A stretch of 64,000 nucleotides of DNA from positions 49,616,178-49,680,177 of the forward strand of contig NC_087062.1 of NCBI RefSeq assembly GCF_963678635.1, in the 5' to 3' direction. Positions 24,201 to 34,880 of this stretch are shown here, piece by piece. Position 1 is the stretch's first letter. The number at the start of each line of letters is the position of its first letter. The notes beneath the pieces were generated by a model. That model had not been told where the DNA came from. It saw only the letters and a program-made list of their open reading frames with translations, and did not search any database. The stretch is from Symsagittifera roscoffensis. Taxonomy: Eukaryota > Xenacoelomorpha > Acoela > Convolutidae. The translations under genes and the position numbers were made by a program.

Positions 24201-24990
24201 CTATACTGTCAAAATGGATTCCATCGGTGGTGAGTCTGCCCTGATCAATAGCTCTGAGTTCATGTTCGATGTCCATCGGGATCATTCGTCCAGCATTACG
24301 ACTCGCCAGATTTTTCACTATGTTATTCCACCTGATAACCCCTTCGTTATGCCTCCGTTCCGCCGATGTCAGCGTTCTCGTGCTCATCGATACTGTGCAG
24401 ATATTAAGTACCGCGCATTTGAACTTCTGCCAGAGAGTAGTAAATAGGCACACCATCATCGATTCCCACTGTGCCTCTTCCTCATCTGAACCTCTGGACA
24501 CATTGTTTGTCCCTACTAGGATCATTAGATTAGGGATTCTTCCTGGGTTCATTAGCTCCACCATTCGATAAAATTGCGCCTCCAAAGACCATTAGCTCCA
24601 CCGGTCGTCCAAGTGGCACCTCCAAAGACCATCACCCTGGTGATCCCGTAGGTCCTCAGGTTCTGGAGAACTCTCACCAAACTGTCACCCAGTATCAAAG
24701 TGATGTCCCGAGCGGCGGTTGTTGCATATTTATTGCCGGACTCCAAGTCGATCGATTGAAGCAGGCTCGCAGATCCGTATCCGGAACTCCTGTAAAATTG
24801 TTCTTCACCTGGTTGTTCCTCTGCACATCAAACACTCGGGACACTTTTTCATCGGCATCTCTCTCATTTTTCTGTCCGGGACTTCAGATGTCTTTGTAGC
24901 ATTGTCAGCTCCCGTTCTCTTCATCGTTTCTTGTGAGCGATCCACATTCTGCCTGTGTCGTCAGTTGTTCCATAGGGTGCAGTCACCCCG
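21261..24990 (-). pseudogene. Module unit 1 of copy M (X1 deleted)
   Basis: SGNH S1 (24746-24075), a deletion junction at about 24068 that removes the linker and X1 (about 570 bp against unit 3), X2 (23998-23640), X3 (23617-23240), X4 (23240-22878), X5 (22850-22295), X6 (22290-21970, shortened), X7 (21964-21551) and X8 (21500-21261). It follows the small ORF and its linker directly, so S1 is in the original 5' position of the array. Confidence 0.65.
24075..24746 (-). pseudogene. SGNH hydrolase-like domain, copy S1
   Basis: The only copy in M that keeps every signature block: ILGDSLVRVL (24680 region), VGTNNVSRG, and TTDGIHFDS near 24200. It has a local duplication of about 40 bp around 24560-24620 (CCTCCAAAGACCAT twice) that inserts residues and shifts the frame between the first and second blocks. 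If that were absent the domain would align end to end with copy P 62050-62600. SGNH hydrolases act on ester bonds of lipids or acylated sugars; the substrate here is unknown. Confidence 0.7.
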
Positions 24991-25753
24991 GAACCTGGCG
25001 CACTCCTGTTAGCGACAAGTCGCTGAGCTGTTTCTATCAACTTCCGCACTGTCTGTTCTACGAGTAGGTCACCTAGGGTGTCCCTCGGGTCCGGGATTGT
25101 CACTCTATCGACCGTGTGCGGGGGTCGCATCTCCGTCGTTTGACTTAGTTCGCGAGGCGTTAGGAGCTCCATTAGGGACTACCCACGAGGAACATTCCTT
25201 GCAGGTATCGCTCTCTCTACTGCTGTCATCAACTCCAGCCGCTCCGATCGCTCTTTATATTCTCGCCTCAAGCATTCTACTTCTTCACTATGTTTCTTGT
25301 TACAATCATCAAAAAGTCTTTTCCACATATCTCTGTCTTCTGTCTTCTTCTACGCTGAGCATAGCATTAGTGACTTGATCTAGATTTTTTCTTGTCTTCT
25401 CCAGTTTTTGCATCGTCCCGTTCAGATCTTGCATCGTTTCATTCGTCTGAACTTCTTCCTCTACTGTCGCCCTTTTTGGTGGCACAGCTGGTTGGTAGGT
25501 CCTGGAACATCCTAATCCAGGCTCGTTCCAGGCAGGATAAAAGCGCCTCGTTTATCCACCTCGTTACCCTCATGTTTGGGCGGTCCAGTACTCCTTGTTC
25601 TCCATATGCGGCCATCAATAAGACGTCTGTGGGGCTGTCCGCACGGTTATCATGCCCTAGGATGTTTATTAAGGCGACCAGCAACATGACTACCTCTTGT
25701 TCCTCCAGAGCGAAGTCTGGATCCGTCAGCCGACGATAGATCGCGTCTATCAT
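24921..25753 (-). pseudogene. Small ORF (N1) and linker of copy M
   Basis: Minus-strand 25753-25439 (about 105 codons, IDAIYRRLTDPDF and ALINILGHDNRADSPTDV) matches copy P 60777-61058 (LDEIYQRLIDCDF and ALLNALGREGRGNRPTEV). An in-frame TAG just upstream (about 25770) separates it from a conserved NELID start. Then 25172-24921 carries TIPDPRDTLGDLL, equivalent to TIPDPSDTYLAPQ in P, leading into the SGNH domain. It is probably the N-terminal part of one post-integrase protein. No known domain; predicted helical. Confidence 0.65.
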
Positions 25754-26130
25754 CGGTCCTACCTACGCCTCCGCTAGGTCGATCAATTCATTCAAGTCGA
25801 AGTTGTCAATTTCGCTCTGATGAATATTTAAATGATCAATCAGGATCTAGAAAAGAGGTCACGAGTATCACATTTGTCAACCTTACTCTAGTTTTGTACT
25901 AAAATTGATTTAAAACAGTCCGACAAAAAGATTTTGATCTTTAAATATATTAAAATCAATATCATTGCTAAAAATCTTGGAATCTGACCTACGAAAGGAC
26001 AGTCTAAACTTTGGATCTATTCCTAAGATCAACATTTGGTCATTCATGGTCACTTACCCTTCCACACCCAAAGTCCTAATAACATAACACATAACATATC
26101 ACATATAACACAACACGTCCTACACTCCAG
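25754..26130 (-). other. Spacer between macrodomain-like ORF and small ORF, copy M
   Basis: About 375 bp without coding potential, also present at 18641-19020. It is AT-rich and contains the inverted repeat AAAGATTTTGATCTTT (25927-25942). The corresponding spacer in copy P (60383-60776) has two hairpins of different sequence. A spacer between ORFs with such structures could hold a start signal for the downstream protein (splice acceptor, internal ribosome entry or promoter); this is inference. Confidence 0.5.
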
Positions 26131-26625
26131 TTATACTAAACCTATACTCAAACAGTATTTCTTATGTAAATACAATTGTATGTTTGTATCAGAAAAGATT
26201 ACGTGTATCAATGCATACAGCTCCCGTGGACGCAGTCGTCCTCGGTTCGGGTCGTATACTGGAAGCGAGAGTTCCTTTACCTCCCTTTCCACAAGGAAGT
26301 CTCTCAGTCTCGTCAAGGACAAGACCAAGTTTTCCGGGTCCACCTGCTGCTTCTCCGTCGCCACCGTCACCAACAAGCAAAGATACTTTCCTGGTATTTG
26401 CGAAGCCGCCGGAGGCAATGCTGCTGTGCCTCTTATTACTGGTCTTTGCTTCCACAGGAATTCTAAGGTTTTATCTTCTCTCTTAAAATCTGATGCTGAG
26501 GTTGTCCTAAAACTCAAATCAGCTGTGATCGATATCGCACATATCATATCTGTGAGTATAAAATCGCTATCTGTTAGTTTTATGCTACTTGAGTATACAT
26601 TTGGCAAGTTAAATTTGCCTCAACT
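26131..26625 (-). CDS. Macrodomain-like protein (OARD1/TARG1 type), copy M
   Basis: About 160 codons open on the minus strand with no ATG near the start of similarity. It resembles the macrodomain family of ADP-ribose-binding proteins, closest in pattern to the OARD1 group: a TDSDFILTD strand, CAISITAD in place of the usual H-C-I-S-x-D, SASDFKRE for the loop and helix, GKYLCLLVT, a PENLVLSLTRLRDFL helix, V.ELSLPVYDPNRG.L, a helix ending VIFSDTNIQLYL. The phosphate-binding glycines and the catalytic Asp of active OARD1 proteins are not conserved (RTTSAS and DPNRG occupy those places), so it may bind without hydrolysing. Uninterrupted here, while P has one stop. Confidence 0.65.
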
Positions 26626-26727
26626 ACTCTCCCTATGTCCGATTTCTGAGGATCCTGGCCTACTTCTGCTTCTAGGTCACCTGTCTCTCTTGCTATTCTT
26701 AATTTTTTTTATTAATAATTTTTCAGT

Positions 26728-26790
26728 GTGGGTAATTCCTACCCCCACTCACCGGACAAAAATAACCATCGACGTCCCCGTTGATTGCAT
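26728..26790 (-). promoter_or_regulatory. Conserved GTCCGG/purine element after pol, copy M
   Basis: On the minus strand a run of T is followed by GTCCGGTGAGTGGGGGTAGG and then ACCCACACTGAA. Copy P has the same element at 59712-59775, more alike than the coding sequence on either side. The order T-run then G-rich purine run is that of retroviral polypurine tracts, and the core is shared with the tract next to the 3' LTRs. Candidate internal (central) plus-strand primer. Confidence 0.5.
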
Positions 26791-26835
26791 ACCGGAGATT
26801 AAATTGAGATTAGACTCAGGAATGTGTAATTGCCC

Positions 26836-27576
26836 TTACTGGGCAGCCCAGGAAGGATCATCCCTTTCGGTTTTTATGTATTTCGTGCTCTCACGGGCTA
26901 ATTCTTGAATCGTGACACTGGTCTCCTTCGTGTCCGACGTAATTTCTTTCAGCCATTCCAAGATACGCAGATTCGTCAAAATTTGTTTGTGGGATTGTTT
27001 TTGCTGGTCATCGAATTCTAACTCGGGCTTAGACCGGATATCGATCCACTCCTCGTCGCGGTCGTCGACTATGTCCATGTCCTGTGACACGGTTATTTCT
27101 TCTAGACCCACCAATTCTACTACTATTTTCTTCAGATCAATTCTGTCCATTACGACGTCATCTCCGTAAGGGTTGTATTTCTTCGTGAGCCTTGTCCTGT
27201 CACTATGTGGTGTCTGTATCGCAACCGGTAGATCTGGTTCCGAAATCTTGGGGACCTCCATTTGTTCGGGGTCTTGCCAGTCCTCTTCTGCATAGGGTAA
27301 GGTTTCTTCATCTGCTTCAGTTATCTCATTTCGATCCAGGTCCAGTGGTGGACTAGTTCTTTCTTCTATGACCTCATTCCCATCATTCTTTGCCCTGGTG
27401 CCCTTTTCATTGACTTCGCAGGCAGGGTCCATCATCAGATAATCACCCTCTTCCATGTCCTCATGTATACACCAGTCATCCGTAGATGGGTTGTGTGGCT
27501 TAATATTTTCAAAGTGAGCGGCTCGGCCGGTACTCAGTCTGTAAAAACGTCCCTCCTGGTGCACTTCCGTAATCAT
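26836..27576 (-). CDS. Integrase C-terminal and acidic tail of Pol, copy M
   Basis: It starts with the end of the integrase C-terminal domain (ITEVHQEGRFYRLSTGRAAHF), followed by an acidic tail of about 200 residues (for example MEEGDYLMMDPACEVNEKG, LPYAEEDWQDPEQ) ending FTERDDPSWAAQ-like before the stop at 26836. Copy P has the same tail at 58905-59707. There is no chromodomain. Function of the tail is unknown; it may be a tether. Confidence 0.7.
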   Translation of the reverse strand: MITEVHQEGRFYRLSTGRAAHFENIKPHNPSTDDWCIHEDMEEGDYLMMDPACEVNEKGTRAKNDGNEVIEERTSPPLDLDRNEITEADEETLPYAEEDWQDPEQMEVPKISEPDLPVAIQTPHSDRTRLTKKYNPYGDDVVMDRIDLKKIVVELVGLEEITVSQDMDIVDDRDEEWIDIRSKPELEFDDQQKQSHKQILTNLRILEWLKEITSDTKETSVTIQELARESTKYIKTERDDPSWAAQ

Positions 27577-27594
27577 GAAGGTTCCCGTCCCTTT

Positions 27595-28830
27595 CTATAG
27601 GAGCCTTTTCGTTCCTTTCGGTGATATAACGTTTTGAAATACCCATACGTAGCCTCCTACCGAGTAAGTTTTTGCAACAGCTGCTTTTTTATCGAACCTT
27701 TTCCTCTGCCTTGCCTGTGCCTGCTGATTGTTCCGTCTGCACAAGTCGTTCAGTTCTTGTTGACGTCTAATCACATCCCATACGTAGACCTGTGGTGATG
27801 TTTTCTTTCCCTCATACTCTAGGGAAAAGAAAGTCAAGGGCAAAGACTTTTCGTGTCCGGTTAACATCCTAAGTGGACTAACTCCGGTGGTGGAGTGTTG
27901 CGTGCTGTTGTAAGCTCCCATCACCTGTGGAAGGTATCTGTTCCAATCAGTCATGTACCTGGAACAATATACCATCAGCATCGACACCAGCGTCCGATTT
28001 TGCCTCTCCGCTAAGCCATTCGTCTGGGTATGGTATGTCGTGGAAGGAGCTTGAGCACCTGAGAGCGTCTCATGAGCTCTTTAGTGAGTTCTCCATTGTC
28101 CGATTGAAACGTCATGGACAACCATGTCTCGATATGCACGTATTAATTAGATGATCGCACGTCTCTTCTGCTGTGCAGTTATGCAGGGCAGGGCCTCTGC
28201 ATATTTAGTGAAGTGGTCTATCATGACCAAGACCTGATTGCAGCCACTGTCGGTCACACATATTGTCTGGTGGTCAACCTGCACCACCTCGTTGAATTCA
28301 AATGACTCGATCGACAGCAAAGGAAATCGCAATTTCCTTGGATCCTTGACCTGTTGACATGACACACATGCTGTTACCCATTTCTCTCTTGCCTTCTTCA
28401 TTTCAGGCCATTCAAAGCGTTTCAAAAACCTCTGGTAAACTTTGTCAATTCCCTGATGGCCCATCTGATCAGGCGAACTGAATAAAAGCTGTCTGATAGA
28501 GTTGCGGTAACACTATTGCGTTATATTTGTACAAGACTTTGTCTTCTTATCTTCTCTTGTCAGCCACAATTCCGTCCTTGTTCAGATATAGCTTTCCCTC
28601 TTTCTGCAAAAATTACTGTCTCAGAATACGGTAACTGTTTTCCTCCAGGTCACCTTTGTCTGGTGCTCGATTTTCGATCCACCTCTTCAAGTTGCTTGTC
28701 ATGCGGTCATTTCTTTGCGCTCTTAGTATGTCCGAGAGTCTGTATCTCGCCTTCAAGTATGTCTTCATGACCCTCAATCGACTATTCAGTTCATCGGGCT
28801 GATGCCTGTAATCTACCATCTTCACGGACC
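27595..28830 (-). pseudogene. Integrase, copy M
   Basis: Minus-strand pieces: N-terminal extension 28825-28613 (YLKARYRLSDILRAQRNDRM), zinc-binding and core domain 28464-28147 (MGHQGIDKVYQ, CVSCQQVKD, QVDHQTI with the first Asp, MIDHFTKYAE), a frameshifted stretch with SDNG (second Asp) near 28090 and ERQNRT (third, Glu) near 27990, then 27987-27595 (QVMGAYNSTQHSTTG.SP) through to a basic RQRKRFDKK segment. The DDE triad is present but split by frameshifts between 28147 and 27987. It inserts element DNA in the nucleus. Family Ty3/gypsy. Confidence 0.8.
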
Positions 28831-29139
28831 AAATTTCGCCAATGGCTTTTTCTCCTGTCTGAACGGCTGAAGATCAGTCCAGACTACTTCTGTCTATGGC
28901 AACAAACTCATCGATCGTTTCTGGCTATCAGGTAGCGATTACTGTCAGGGTCTTGATACACCTCCCTGTCCAAGTCTCTTGCTCGAGTCTCTACTAGTAA
29001 AGTGTGGATCGCTATCTCTGACAATTCTGATCCTGTGCTGGAGAACTTGTCTAAGTAGGTGTTAATTTCTCAACTCCTCCAGTTGTTGTCAACGGAAGAG
29101 TCTGCCTTGGATCATGTCTCCTTTTCTGGTATCGTTTTA

Positions 29140-29815
29140 TACGCTCTGCTCATCCATCTAAACTCCCGGACAAAATTTTATCCTCCAGGTCTTGTTCCTC
29201 ACCATGAACATTTTCCTCCACACCTGACTCCCCGGACAAACTTTCTTGTACCGGGTCTTGTTGATTATCTCGCCTGTTCTCTTCAACGTCCTTCTCCCCG
29301 GACTAACTTTCTTGCCCCAGGTTTTGTTCAACTTCTTCGCCTTTCTGATACTGATCCTCAAAGGTAACGTTTTTCCTTTGTATTCCGTTCACCTGTTCTT
29401 TTCGCTTGTATTATGAACTCGTCAAAACGTTTTGAGGTATCGAGGATACTAGTTGCTGAACTATCGTCCTGTAATCCTTTTCATTTTTCTTGTGCTGACG
29501 TCTTGATGGTTTAATCTTTACTTTCTCACTGACTGTTAGCAATGCCATGGCTGCTGCCCACTCGGGGTCATCTCTAGTCACTTCTCTCTCCAACATTCTA
29601 CCCAGCATCCGCATCACTTGCGGTGTGACCTGCACCGTTTTATCCAGCAAATAGAGGCTGTTTATGTTCATTCGAGAGAGTTCCTGTTGGAACAGGTTCG
29701 AACGTAGCAACAGATCCAAAGGCACCAGGTCCTTCCTTGATAAGATCTTTATTTCTGCTGCTTCTTCCACCGTTAATTCGAGGTGTCCCGGAATTGGATG
29801 TGCAGACTTGTCCAA
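29140..29815 (-). pseudogene. RNase H-integrase spacer with 66-bp repeats, copy M
   Basis: Minus-strand 29815-29411 (PGHLELTVEEAAEIKIL, NSLYLLDKTVQVTPQV, IVQQLVSSIPQNVL) matches copy P 55210-55600. It is followed by three 66-bp repeats (CCCGG at 29165, 29231 and 29297 on the plus strand, each in CTCCCCGGACAAA or a variant), coding for a KTW..K.CPG type repeat. Copy P has 42-bp repeats at the same place. No enzymatic motif. Confidence 0.65.
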
Positions 29816-30384
29816 TCATCTCATCAAGGTAAGCGTTTCATAAGTTTCTTTGTCCAGAATTGAGAATCCTTCCTTGATTTCCGCTTGATTGACTTGCATC
29901 TGTTCCAATCTTTCGTTAAACTCGGTCTCCTTGCTTAGGCTGTCAGCATTCTGGTGTTTGTCACGCATCCTGTGCTGGATTATCATGTGGTAGCCACCTA
30001 ACCTTACTATCCATCTACCAATAAAGCTCAAGTCCATCGAGTACGTCTTCAACCAGGATAACGCTCTGTTGTCGACGCGTAACTTAAAGGGAGCGCTCCC
30101 CAAGTTTGCGCGGTACTTCTCAACGAATGTGACTACTGCAAACTTTTCTGCCTTTGGTGCACCAAATTTCGTTTCAATGTCACTCAACACTTTACTGCCA
30201 TATGCAATGGAACGGAGAACTGTTCTTCCATTCCACTCTTGCTCCTGATGCATTATTCCTGAGATGATTACTACTGAAGCATCAGTGTCGAGAAAGTCAT
30301 GCCATTTTCCGTGGGCATGCCTAGCACTGGCGCCTCGCACAGTTCCCTCTTTGTGTTCTCGAAGGCAGCTTGAGCTTCTTCGTT
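29816..30384 (-). pseudogene. RNase H, copy M
   Basis: Minus-strand 30340-29816 carries DTDASVVIISG (first catalytic Asp), YGSKVLSDIETKFG, EKFAVVTFVEKYR (Glu), LRVDNRALSWL (Asp) and DKHQNADSLS (last acidic residue), the normal Ty3/gypsy RNase H series. The N-terminal 15 residues are out of frame with the thumb of RT, so a frameshift lies near 30320. It removes the RNA strand after first-strand synthesis. Confidence 0.8.
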
Positions 30385-31300
30385 CTATTCGAACTTCTTT
30401 CCTTTGTTGCGCATCACTTTTTGCATGGGGTACACATTGTCTGCGTATCCTTTTATGAACTCACGGTAGTAATTGGCAAATCCAAGGAAGCTCATGAGCT
30501 GGGTGTCCGTCCTGGGTGCCTTCCATCTCAACACTGCCTCCACTGCTTCCGAGTCCGGCCGAGCTCCATGCATGTCTATCATTCTCCCCACTTACTAGAT
30601 TGAGTCTCTAAGGATTTCACGTTTCGATGGTTTGCATTTCAAGCCTGCTCTTTTCATGCAACCAAAGACCTCATCGAGTCTATCAATGTGGTCTGCCAAG
30701 GTGGGTGTTGCTATGACCACATCATCCACGTAACACATCACACGATTCCCGTACGTGATCGTTACTCTGGTCAAATCCTGAGCCATCAGTCTTTGAAAGG
30801 TCGCCGTGCCGTTGCTCAAGCCAAAGGGCATCTTCTTCCACTGGTACAACCCCAATTCACAAGCGAATCCAGTCTTTTCTATGTCCTTCTTCCGCAGAGG
30901 GTAGAACCCATGTCCAGTGTTGTGAAAAACTTGGCATCTATCCGCGGTTTCGGTTAGGCATCTTTTATTATTGCTGCGTTTAGGTAACGAAAGTCGCAAC
31001 AAAACCTAAGCTGCCCCTTTCTTTTTGGCAATGACAACCCCACAAGCGCAATGCGATTTCGAGGATTTTATCATGTTATATTCGAGCAACATTTCTAATT
31101 CTGCTCGGCACGCTTCCAATTTTTGAGGCGTCATTCGTCTTGCTCCTTTTCTATATGAGGAATGTCGCCTTCCTCTAATTCGATTTCGTGTTCGACGAAG
31201 TTGCAACAACCGATACCCGCCTTATGTTTTGAAAAGGCGTCCGCGTTCCGATTTAAAATCTCCTCAATGGTTCAAAATCTCCCTCGCCTATTCTCCCTCT
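30385..31300 (-). pseudogene. Reverse transcriptase, copy M
   Basis: Starts with the pre-RT region (NRNADAFSKHKAGIG, VEHEIELEEGDIP near 31240-31160), then RMTPQKLEACRAEIEMLL-like and CACGVVIAKKKG (31209-31006), MPFGLSNGTATFQRLM (about 30830) and CYVDDVVIAT with the catalytic pair (about 30730), to MSFLGFANYYREFIKGYA. An internal deletion after CRCQVF-like sequence and stops at 31005 and 30595 break it. Just upstream the aspartic protease is missing: gag sequence (31423) runs straight into the pre-RT region. Confidence 0.8.
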
Positions 31301-31422
31301 CAACGGTTCTATCTCCGACAAAACCGGTTTTTCGGATTCTAGTTCGTATGACGAGGGGTGTTCCGGAAAATTCGAGCAGCCCGACAAGCCTCCAACCGTT
31401 TCGGATTTGACCCTCCTTGCTG

Positions 31423-34067
31423 GCTTTCACATCCGATAAAGCTTCCTCATGCCTTGAATGCTTGATGACCGCCGCAGCATCCTAAAATTGCGTCCTAAAA
31501 TCCGATTTAGAATGATCCTCCAAGTTAAAAAAAGAAACTTAAATTGGGCCAAATTTCGCAATTACTCCCCTCATGAAATCTTCATGATCGACCTCAGACG
31601 CATCTTCATCCTCGAGGCAAAAGCCTATCGCTTTCATGCCCTGTTTGTAGGTTGGGTATGCTGACACATGATGGTCCGTAGAACTGCAATTTGCACAAGA
31701 GCGTCTATTGTCCATGTCGTCCCTTGTTTCGTACCAATTGATTGTTATCCTGGTTAGCTGGTCCATAGATAAAAGTGCCATAAGTGTTTTTGTAATAGCC
31801 AGATCTCGATGGTAGCTTTAGTAAAAGATATTTCTTTGACTTGAGCTCAACTCCTCTGGTGTTAGCGCATTGGTTGAAAGTGGTGTGTAATGTGTCGCCA
31901 ACATCGTTCGAAGCTCGTCATTCTTCACACCGTCGATGAACTTGGAAGCTACTGCTAGGTTCATCCTTCTGTTTGACTCATCTGGTTGACAACGCCTTCT
32001 AAGCATCTCCAAATCATCTAAAACCTTGTCTATCGTCTCGTCTTCTTGTTGCGTCCATTTCTCGAAGCGCATCATCGCTTGATGTCCTTGTACTTTCGAG
32101 TCAAAGTGATTTCACAAGATTTCAAAGAATTTCTCAGCTGTGTCCCGCTGGTATTGCTTTTTGATCATCATGCAGTTTAGGGCTGTCCCTTCCAGGTTGC
32201 TGATGAGCGCACTGCTTTCATCTACTTTCTGACAAGTCTTCCTCTTCAAAATGCAGTTTCATGACCTCTATCCAGGTATCAATACAGCCATCAGATTTGT
32301 CTTTATAGCACCTTGGTTTCTTAAATACCCTTCTAGACTTTTCACTGCGTTCATTGGTTTTAGATAACGTCGTCAGGAAAGTTTCCAAAGACCTGTTCAG
32401 AGGTTCGAAGGCTGTCGCCATTGATGTCGCATCCCGTCAATGCCCCGCTTGAGCATCATTGCCCTCTGATAGAGGCTCTGGGTTTTCCCTCCCGTTCGAA
32501 TAGCTGGGATGACTTCTTCCTTGATTCGCATGACTCCAGTTTATGGAATCACATCCCCCCGTCGCATATGTGTCTTGCGTCGGTCGTTTGTTTGAGGTCG
32601 GTCTGTTGCCAGTTGAACATCCTCTGATGTTTAGGCCCCGCAGCCTATTATCCCCCTGGCATAGCTGGATGAACTGCCCCTTCCTATCGTGGATCCATAT
32701 GTCCTTCTTCTATTGGGTTGTTCCTTGAAGTTCACTCTCGGCTCCCTGCTGGATTCTCCTGAGTTTGCTTCTCCAGTCCTCGATCCACTCCTGTTTCCTA
32801 GGAGCCCAGCCAACCTATCCATGATAGCCTGAGTGCGCCTCTCCATCATCGCATCTACTCTCGTGTCAAGAGTCCCAAGACTGTGCTCTTGCTGAATTCT
32901 CAACTTCTCATCGCTCAATCGTTTCTCCCTTTGCTCAGCCTCCCCCTGTCATTCGTGACAAATTTTTGGCTGAGTATTCATCTATCCTCTCCTTCAAATG
33001 TTTTTCACTTCTGTTGACATCTTGTCTGCTGCGGTTGATCTCTTCCCGCAGGCTTTCTCTCTCGAAGTGGACTGCTCTCTCTAGTTCACTCATTCTTAAG
33101 GTCATCTGTTCGTTCTGTTCTCCTATGCTGTCCACTATGTTGGTCAAGGCTTCTTCGATTGATGCTCCGTTATCCAACAATGGCGTCACAAGTGGTGGTG
33201 TCATCCTATCGACTCCAGGCAGCTTGGTGCTGGTCGAGACTCGAGTCTTACTTCTCTGCCTCGACGTTTCTTCATAATCCGCTTCCGGATTCGCTGGTGG
33301 GTTACTTGGCCCTGCATTTCTGTTTTCCCAGGTAGCACTTCCGGATTCGTCACATTCACAAAATCTCCTGACTGGTTTGATCCATTTGTGGTCTTGCTTA
33401 TTATCTCGTTTACACCAATTCGGTCCGTAGAGCCAGTCTCCCTTTTGGTGTATGCATCATTCTCCTGAGTCGAACTATTAGGGCTTGTTTGAGTTTCGAA
33501 GTCATTTGTTTGTCATTTCCTCCTTCTCTTCCTGGGTTTCTGCTTCATCGCCTGTACCCGCTCCCATGATAAATGGAAAGAAGTTTCAAAGTGTTTTTCA
33601 CTCGTTCCGAAAACGAGGAGGACATTGCCGGTTTCTCCGTCACCCCATGCATCATAGTGTTATCAGTGGGTGATCTTGTAGTCGCCACGTTTTCAGTCGA
33701 GATGTCGGACAGTTCCGAAATCTCTTTGCGTTCTAGATTCCCTGTGGAAGTCGCAAAGTCTTGGCCTTGTTCAACCGGAGTAGATTCGCTTGCCAATCTA
33801 CAGTTCCCACTCCCTTCCATTCCACGTGCCGGCCGGATGGATGGCAGGGTCCAGATGGATCTCTACTTCTAACATTGCCTTTTGTCCTTCGGAGGATTTT
33901 TGACTCCTGGTTTCAACCATTCCGCCTGAAACTTTCTTCCCTTTGTTGGTCCGGGTTCGTGCGATCCTTTCCACAAAAGGGTCGTTTATTGCCATTTTTT
34001 GTTGCTCTGGTATGAATTTCTTAGAGTTATCACTTAGTTTAGGTATCCTTGACTTGTCTATACTCAT
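31423..34067 (-). pseudogene. Gag copy A of copy M
   Basis: Blocks 34067-33798 (N-terminus, ATG at 34067, SIDKSRIPKLSDNSKK), 33820-33545, 33204-32935 (coiled coil MTLRMSELERAVHFERESL), 32918-32631, 32421-32218 (FEPLNRSLETFL), 32075-31818 (retrotransposon gag fold, MMRFEKWTQQEDETIDKVL) and 31781-31539 with the first zinc knuckle CANCSSTDHHVSAY, whose last Cys is Tyr. It is nearly identical to gag copy B 6067 bp to the right over 32935-33820. It ends abruptly at about 31423, joined to the pre-RT region, so the second knuckle and the protease are absent. Confidence 0.75.
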
Positions 34068-34499
34068 TTTCGATTTATCACTTCTAACTGCTTATACACT
34101 TAATTCGTTTGCTCAGGTTTTTTTGTTTCACTACAGATAATAATAACACAACACAATAAATTCCAAAAGTTTCACCTCAATAGTGACCACGAATCCTTGT
34201 ATGTTATCACAGTATAGCGTGTATACAATTTATTCACAACAATTGATTGTTAGGTATTGGATAAAAAGCTAGCACAAAATGATGATATCAATGTATTTAA
34301 AAGATAGTGTAATCACTACCCAATCAATAACAATTATTGAGGATTTAAAACCAAAAAGTGAAAAAAAAGGTTAAAATATTTTCAAAACATGTAGTGTTTC
34401 GTACTTTAGTCAGTCGCAATTCAATCGTCGAACTTGTTTCTAAAGAAATAGCTTTCCCTGTTCAGTGCTGCCCTAAACAGACAAAACTTGAACGCCGTA

Positions 34500-34598
34500 A
34501 ATTTCTCAAGTGGGCGTCTATTGCACTCACCGAGTCCTGTGTTACCTATCTGCCTTCGGATTGCCCGAGCTAGACCTACTAAAATCCTCAAGGCAATC
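34500..34598 (-). promoter_or_regulatory. Structured leader element, copy M leader A
   Basis: On the minus strand: TTGCCTTGAG, CTCGGGCAATCC, then CTCGGTG and CCCACTTGAG. It aligns with the two elements of copy P (49133-49250 and 49313-49430). The middle helix CTC-GTG / CAC-GAG can form; the outer 8-bp helix of P is not evident. Located about 430 nt upstream of gag. Confidence 0.55.
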
Positions 34599-34880
34599 AC
34601 TTCTCAAAAAAATAATCTGGATTTCAATCCACACAAACCACTGTCAAACTGTGTTTTTGGTTAGAATTAGAGTCGCGAAATTTCGGGTTTAGACCTGTTT
34701 CGTTTGACTATGGTCTTTTTTAAAGGCAAGTTACCAGTGCAGTCACTAGCTTCTAGCCTGATTCCTAATATCCTAATATTCTTTACTATTTATATCACTT
34801 CCTTCTACGTACGCTTTAGGTTCCCTAGAACCACGTGCCTTATACGAAAAATAAAAAAAAATTTTTTTTTTATTTCTATG

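Larger units (their letters stand above)
9450..24990 (-). repeat. Mosaic array of about 4.15-kb SGNH modules in copy M
   Basis: Five partial or complete copies of one module follow each other on the minus strand. A complete module reads: SGNH hydrolase (S), linker with X1, X2, X3, X4, X5, X6, X7, X8. Units: 1 at 24990-21261 (X1 deleted), 2 at 21260-19021 (stops in X3), 3 at 18640-14291 (complete), 4 at 14290-12346 (stops in X3), 5 at 11860-9450 (SGNH tail only, X1 truncated). Two foreign segments interrupt it: 19020-18641 copies the spacer upstream of the small ORF (26085-25740), and 12345-11861 copies the 3' polyprotein (about 8010-7555). Only unit 5 leads on into the rest of the 3' polyprotein. 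Confidence 0.75.

Noticed and set aside
11736-24571. Numerous plus-strand ORFs of 60-180 codons in the array
   Set aside because: They are complements of the minus-strand modules; they recur only because the modules do.
26036-26908. 290-codon plus-strand ORF, the longest plus ORF in its area
   Set aside because: It is antisense to the macrodomain-like ORF, whose minus-strand peptide is conserved in copy P; the plus-strand peptide is not.
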